From assembly GCA_009693345.1 (NCBI GenBank), contig SHXL01000051.1:1-14974 (forward strand): a stretch of 14,974 bases of DNA. The letters are read 5' to 3'. The notes beneath the pieces are model-generated. The model saw only the letters and a list, made by a program, of their open reading frames with translations, did not search any database and was not told the origin of the DNA. This document shows positions 13,026 to 14,974 of this stretch, in pieces. The stretch is from Betaproteobacteria bacterium. Lineage in GTDB: Bacteria; Pseudomonadota; Gammaproteobacteria; Burkholderiales; SG8-39. Positions within the stretch are counted from its first letter, which is position 1. Each line of letters begins with the position of its first letter. The position numbers were made by a program, and so were the translations under genes.

Positions 13026-14714
13026 ATGTACCTCTACGACGAGATCGACCAGCGGCTGGTGGACGAAAGAGTGGCGCAGTTTCGCGACCAGACGCGGCGC
13101 TTTCTCGACGGCAAGCTGTCCGAAGACGATTTCCGCGCGCTGCGGCTGAGGAACGGGCTCTACGTGCAGCGCTACGCGCCGATGCTGCGCGTCGCCATTC
13201 CTTATGGTCTTTTCAGTTCAAAGCAATTAAGAAAATTGGCTGACATAGCCCGAAGGTACGACCGCGGCTACGGCCATTTCTCCACGCGCCAGAACCTGCA
13301 GCTCAATTGGCTGAAACTGGAGGAAGTGCCCGACATCCTCGCCGAACTCGCCACGGTCGGGATGCACGCCATCCAGACCTCAGGCAACTGCGTGCGCAAC
13401 ATCACCACCGACCACTTCGCCGGCGTGGCGCACGACGAGATCGTCGATTCCTTCGTCTGGTGCGAGCTGATCCGGCAGTGGTCCACCTTCCACCCGGAGT
13501 TCAATTACCTGCCGCGCAAGTTCAAGATCGCGGTCAACGGCGCGGCGGCCGACCGGGCGGCGACTTTCGTCCATGACATCGGGCTGCACGCGTTGAGAAA
13601 TGCCGGGGGCGAGGTCGGTTTCCGCGTCATCGTGGGCGGCGGGCTCGGGCGCACGCCGATCGTCGGCCACGTAATCCGCGAGTTCCTGCCCTGGCCGCAC
13701 CTGCTCACTTACCTTGACGCCATCCTGCGCGTCTACAACCGCTACGGCCGGCGCGACAACATCCACAAGGCGCGCATCAAGATCCTGGTCAAGGAGCGGG
13801 GGGTGGAGAAATTCCGGGACGAGGTCGAAGCCGAGTGGGCGCATCTCAAGGACGGCCCGGCGACCGTCGTGGAGGAGGAAATCCGCAGGATCGAAGCGCG
13901 CTTTACCCGGCCGGCGTATGAAAAGCTGGCCGACATGGACTATACCAACGTCAAGACGCCGTTTACGGCGTGGATGAAGCGTAACGTGCATCCGCACAAG
14001 CTGCCCGGCTACGCCGCGGTCAGCCTCTCGTTGAAAAAAACGGGCGTGCCGCCGGGCGACGTGACGTCCGACCAGATGGAGCGCATCGCCGATCTGGCCG
14101 ACCACTATTCCTTCGGCGAGCTGCGCGTCACGCACGAACAGAACCTGGTGTTCGCCGACGTGCGCCAGGCCGAGCTGCACGGCCTGTGGCAGCAACTGCG
14201 CGAGCTGGGCCTCGCCACGCCGAACGTCGGCCTGCTGACCAACATCATTGCCTGCCCGGGCGGGGATTTCTGTTCGCTCGCCAACGCCAAGTCCATTCCC
14301 GTGGCCGAGGCGATCCAGCGCAGAGTAGAAGAACGGCGCGACTCCCTCGACTACCTGTTCGACATCGGCGAACTGGATCTCAACATCTCCGGCTGCATCA
14401 ACGCCTGCGGCCACCACCATGTCGGGCATATCGGCATCCTCGGCGTGGATAAGAACGGCGAGGAGTGGTACCAGATCACCATTGGCGGCGCGCAACAGGG
14501 CAGGATCGGCAAGATCATCGGGCCGTCGTTCGCCCGCGCCGACATTCCCGGCGTCGTCGAGCGCCTGATCGAAACGTACCTCGAGTTGCGCGACAGCGAG
14601 AACGAACGCTTCGTCGACGTGGTGCACCGCACGGGCGTCGAACCTTTCAAGAAACACGTCTATGCCAACCTTGATCAGAAACCGGCAGATCGTCGCCGAG
14701 CCCTCGCCGCCTGA
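13026..14714 (+). CDS. cysI: Assimilatory sulfite reductase hemoprotein subunit CysI (nitrite/sulfite reductase family)
   Basis: A 562-residue siroheme / iron-sulfur enzyme for six-electron reduction of sulfite to sulfide in cysteine biosynthesis. Seen: two ferredoxin-like/siroheme repeats with GHFSTRQNLQLNW and TSGNCVRNITTD in the first half, and the C-terminal cluster motif with CPGGDFC (Cys410, Cys416) and CINAC (Cys457, Cys461), the C-X5-C...C-X3-C ligands that bridge the 4Fe-4S cluster and siroheme. All four ligands are present. ATG 13026 is the only start in frame after the TAA at 12999-13001. Divergent CysB and the following DUF934 gene support sulfite rather than nitrite as substrate. 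No CysJ flavoprotein gene is visible, so electrons may come from ferredoxin or a DUF934-linked partner. The 3' end overlaps the next gene by 53 bases. Confidence 0.92.
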   Translation: MYLYDEIDQRLVDERVAQFRDQTRRFLDGKLSEDDFRALRLRNGLYVQRYAPMLRVAIPYGLFSSKQLRKLADIARRYDRGYGHFSTRQNLQLNWLKLEEVPDILAELATVGMHAIQTSGNCVRNITTDHFAGVAHDEIVDSFVWCELIRQWSTFHPEFNYLPRKFKIAVNGAAADRAATFVHDIGLHALRNAGGEVGFRVIVGGGLGRTPIVGHVIREFLPWPHLLTYLDAILRVYNRYGRRDNIHKARIKILVKERGVEKFRDEVEAEWAHLKDGPATVVEEEIRRIEARFTRPAYEKLADMDYTNVKTPFTAWMKRNVHPHKLPGYAAVSLSLKKTGVPPGDVTSDQMERIADLADHYSFGELRVTHEQNLVFADVRQAELHGLWQQLRELGLATPNVGLLTNIIACPGGDFCSLANAKSIPVAEAIQRRVEERRDSLDYLFDIGELDLNISGCINACGHHHVGHIGILGVDKNGEEWYQITIGGAQQGRIGKIIGPSFARADIPGVVERLIETYLELRDSENERFVDVVHRTGVEPFKKHVYANLDQKPADRRRALAA

Positions 14715-14974
14715 CCTGGTGGTGTTCGATCTCGGCTCGGAAAATGCGGATGACCTCGCCGCACTTGCCGGCCGGATCGGCACGCTCAATGTGATCGCGG
14801 TCAACTTCCCGAAATACGGCGACGGGCGCGGCTATTCCATCGCGCGCCTGCTGCGCGAGCGCTATGGCTACAAGGGCGAGCTGCGCGCGGTGGGAGTGGT
14901 GGCGCGCGATCACCTGCAACAGATGGCGCGGTGCGGCTTCGACTCCTTCCTGTTGCGCGAAGGCGAGGATGCGC
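14662..14974 (+). CDS. DUF934 protein, putative sulfite reductase accessory (cut by window edge)
   Basis: The first 104 codons of a DUF934 protein, a small soluble family found next to CysI in many proteobacteria and thought to help sulfite reduction, possibly in electron supply; its biochemistry is not established to my knowledge. Seen: MPTLIRNRQIV at the start, then the hallmark FPKYGDGRGYSIARLLRERY, GYKGELRAVG and ARDHLQQMARCGFDSF. Many relatives read RDQL where this reads RDHL. The N-terminal part before the DGRGYS segment is about 50 residues, shorter than I would expect, lacking the usual PLALWL-type stretch. ATG 14662 lies inside cysI (53-base overlap, different frame), implying tight translational coupling. 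The frame is open to the window edge, so the C-terminus is missing. Confidence 0.85.
   Translation, partial: MPTLIRNRQIVAEPSPPDLVVFDLGSENADDLAALAGRIGTLNVIAVNFPKYGDGRGYSIARLLRERYGYKGELRAVGVVARDHLQQMARCGFDSFLLREGEDA

Noticed and set aside
12940..13149. Small plus-strand frame starting in the cysB-cysI intergenic region (possible leader peptide)
   Set aside because: It has no ribosome site, runs out of frame into cysI and its second part is a shadow of cysI; no regulatory peptide features seen.
13380..14804. 474-codon open frame antisense to cysI
   Set aside because: CysI has all cluster ligands and conserved motifs on the plus strand; the antisense frame is compositional.

Overview
The window looks like chromosomal DNA of a GC-rich betaproteobacterium (Burkholderiales, Rhodocyclales or Nitrosomonadales type). 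The clues are a FadD with the betaproteobacterial N-terminus MEKIWLKSYPPG, a Ralstonia-type intracellular PHB depolymerase with a Cys nucleophile, a CysB regulator divergent from a CysI/DUF934 pair, and GC-rich codon use throughout. This is inference from recognisable proteins; no database search was run. Coding density is very high. No non-coding stretch exceeds about 110 bp, and I see no tRNA, rRNA, CRISPR array or convincing intrinsic terminator.

Layout. 1-149: end of an IS3-family insertion sequence pointing out of the window, with the first 27 codons of OrfA on the minus strand. 182-670 (+): an O6-methylguanine-DNA methyltransferase. 672-2959 (-): a tightly packed four-gene minus-strand unit, a PLP-dependent threonine dehydratase-like enzyme followed by PilN-, PilO- and short PilP-like proteins. 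The PilN lacks the usual PilM-binding N-terminal motif and the PilP stops before its C-terminal domain. 3069-8225 (+): enoyl-CoA hydratase, MFS transporter, FadD acyl-CoA ligase, a short EamA-type transporter and a DUF6498-like membrane protein. 8263-10659 (-): penicillin-acylase-family Ntn hydrolase. 10744-12000 (+): PHB depolymerase PhaZ. 11997-12941 (-): CysB. 13026-14974 (+): sulfite reductase hemoprotein CysI and, cut by the window edge, a DUF934 protein.

How the genes fit together. Two themes stand out. The first is acyl-CoA and storage-carbon metabolism: FadD activates fatty acids, the crotonase hydrates enoyl-CoA, and PhaZ mobilises polyhydroxybutyrate. The second is assimilatory sulfur metabolism: CysB lies back to back with CysI-DUF934 across an AT-rich intergenic region holding a perfect ATTAT-N11-ATAAT LysR-type box that overlaps candidate promoter elements for both genes.

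Most of the window is ordinary core or semi-core genome; I did not find a clearly new multi-gene system. The parts most worth a second look are the incomplete pilNOP module coupled to a threonine dehydratase-like gene, the coupled short EamA/DUF6498 pair, the MFS gene with no ordinary start codon for its first helix, the CysI/DUF934 overlap with its unusually short DUF934 N-terminus, and the repeated palindromes upstream of fadD.
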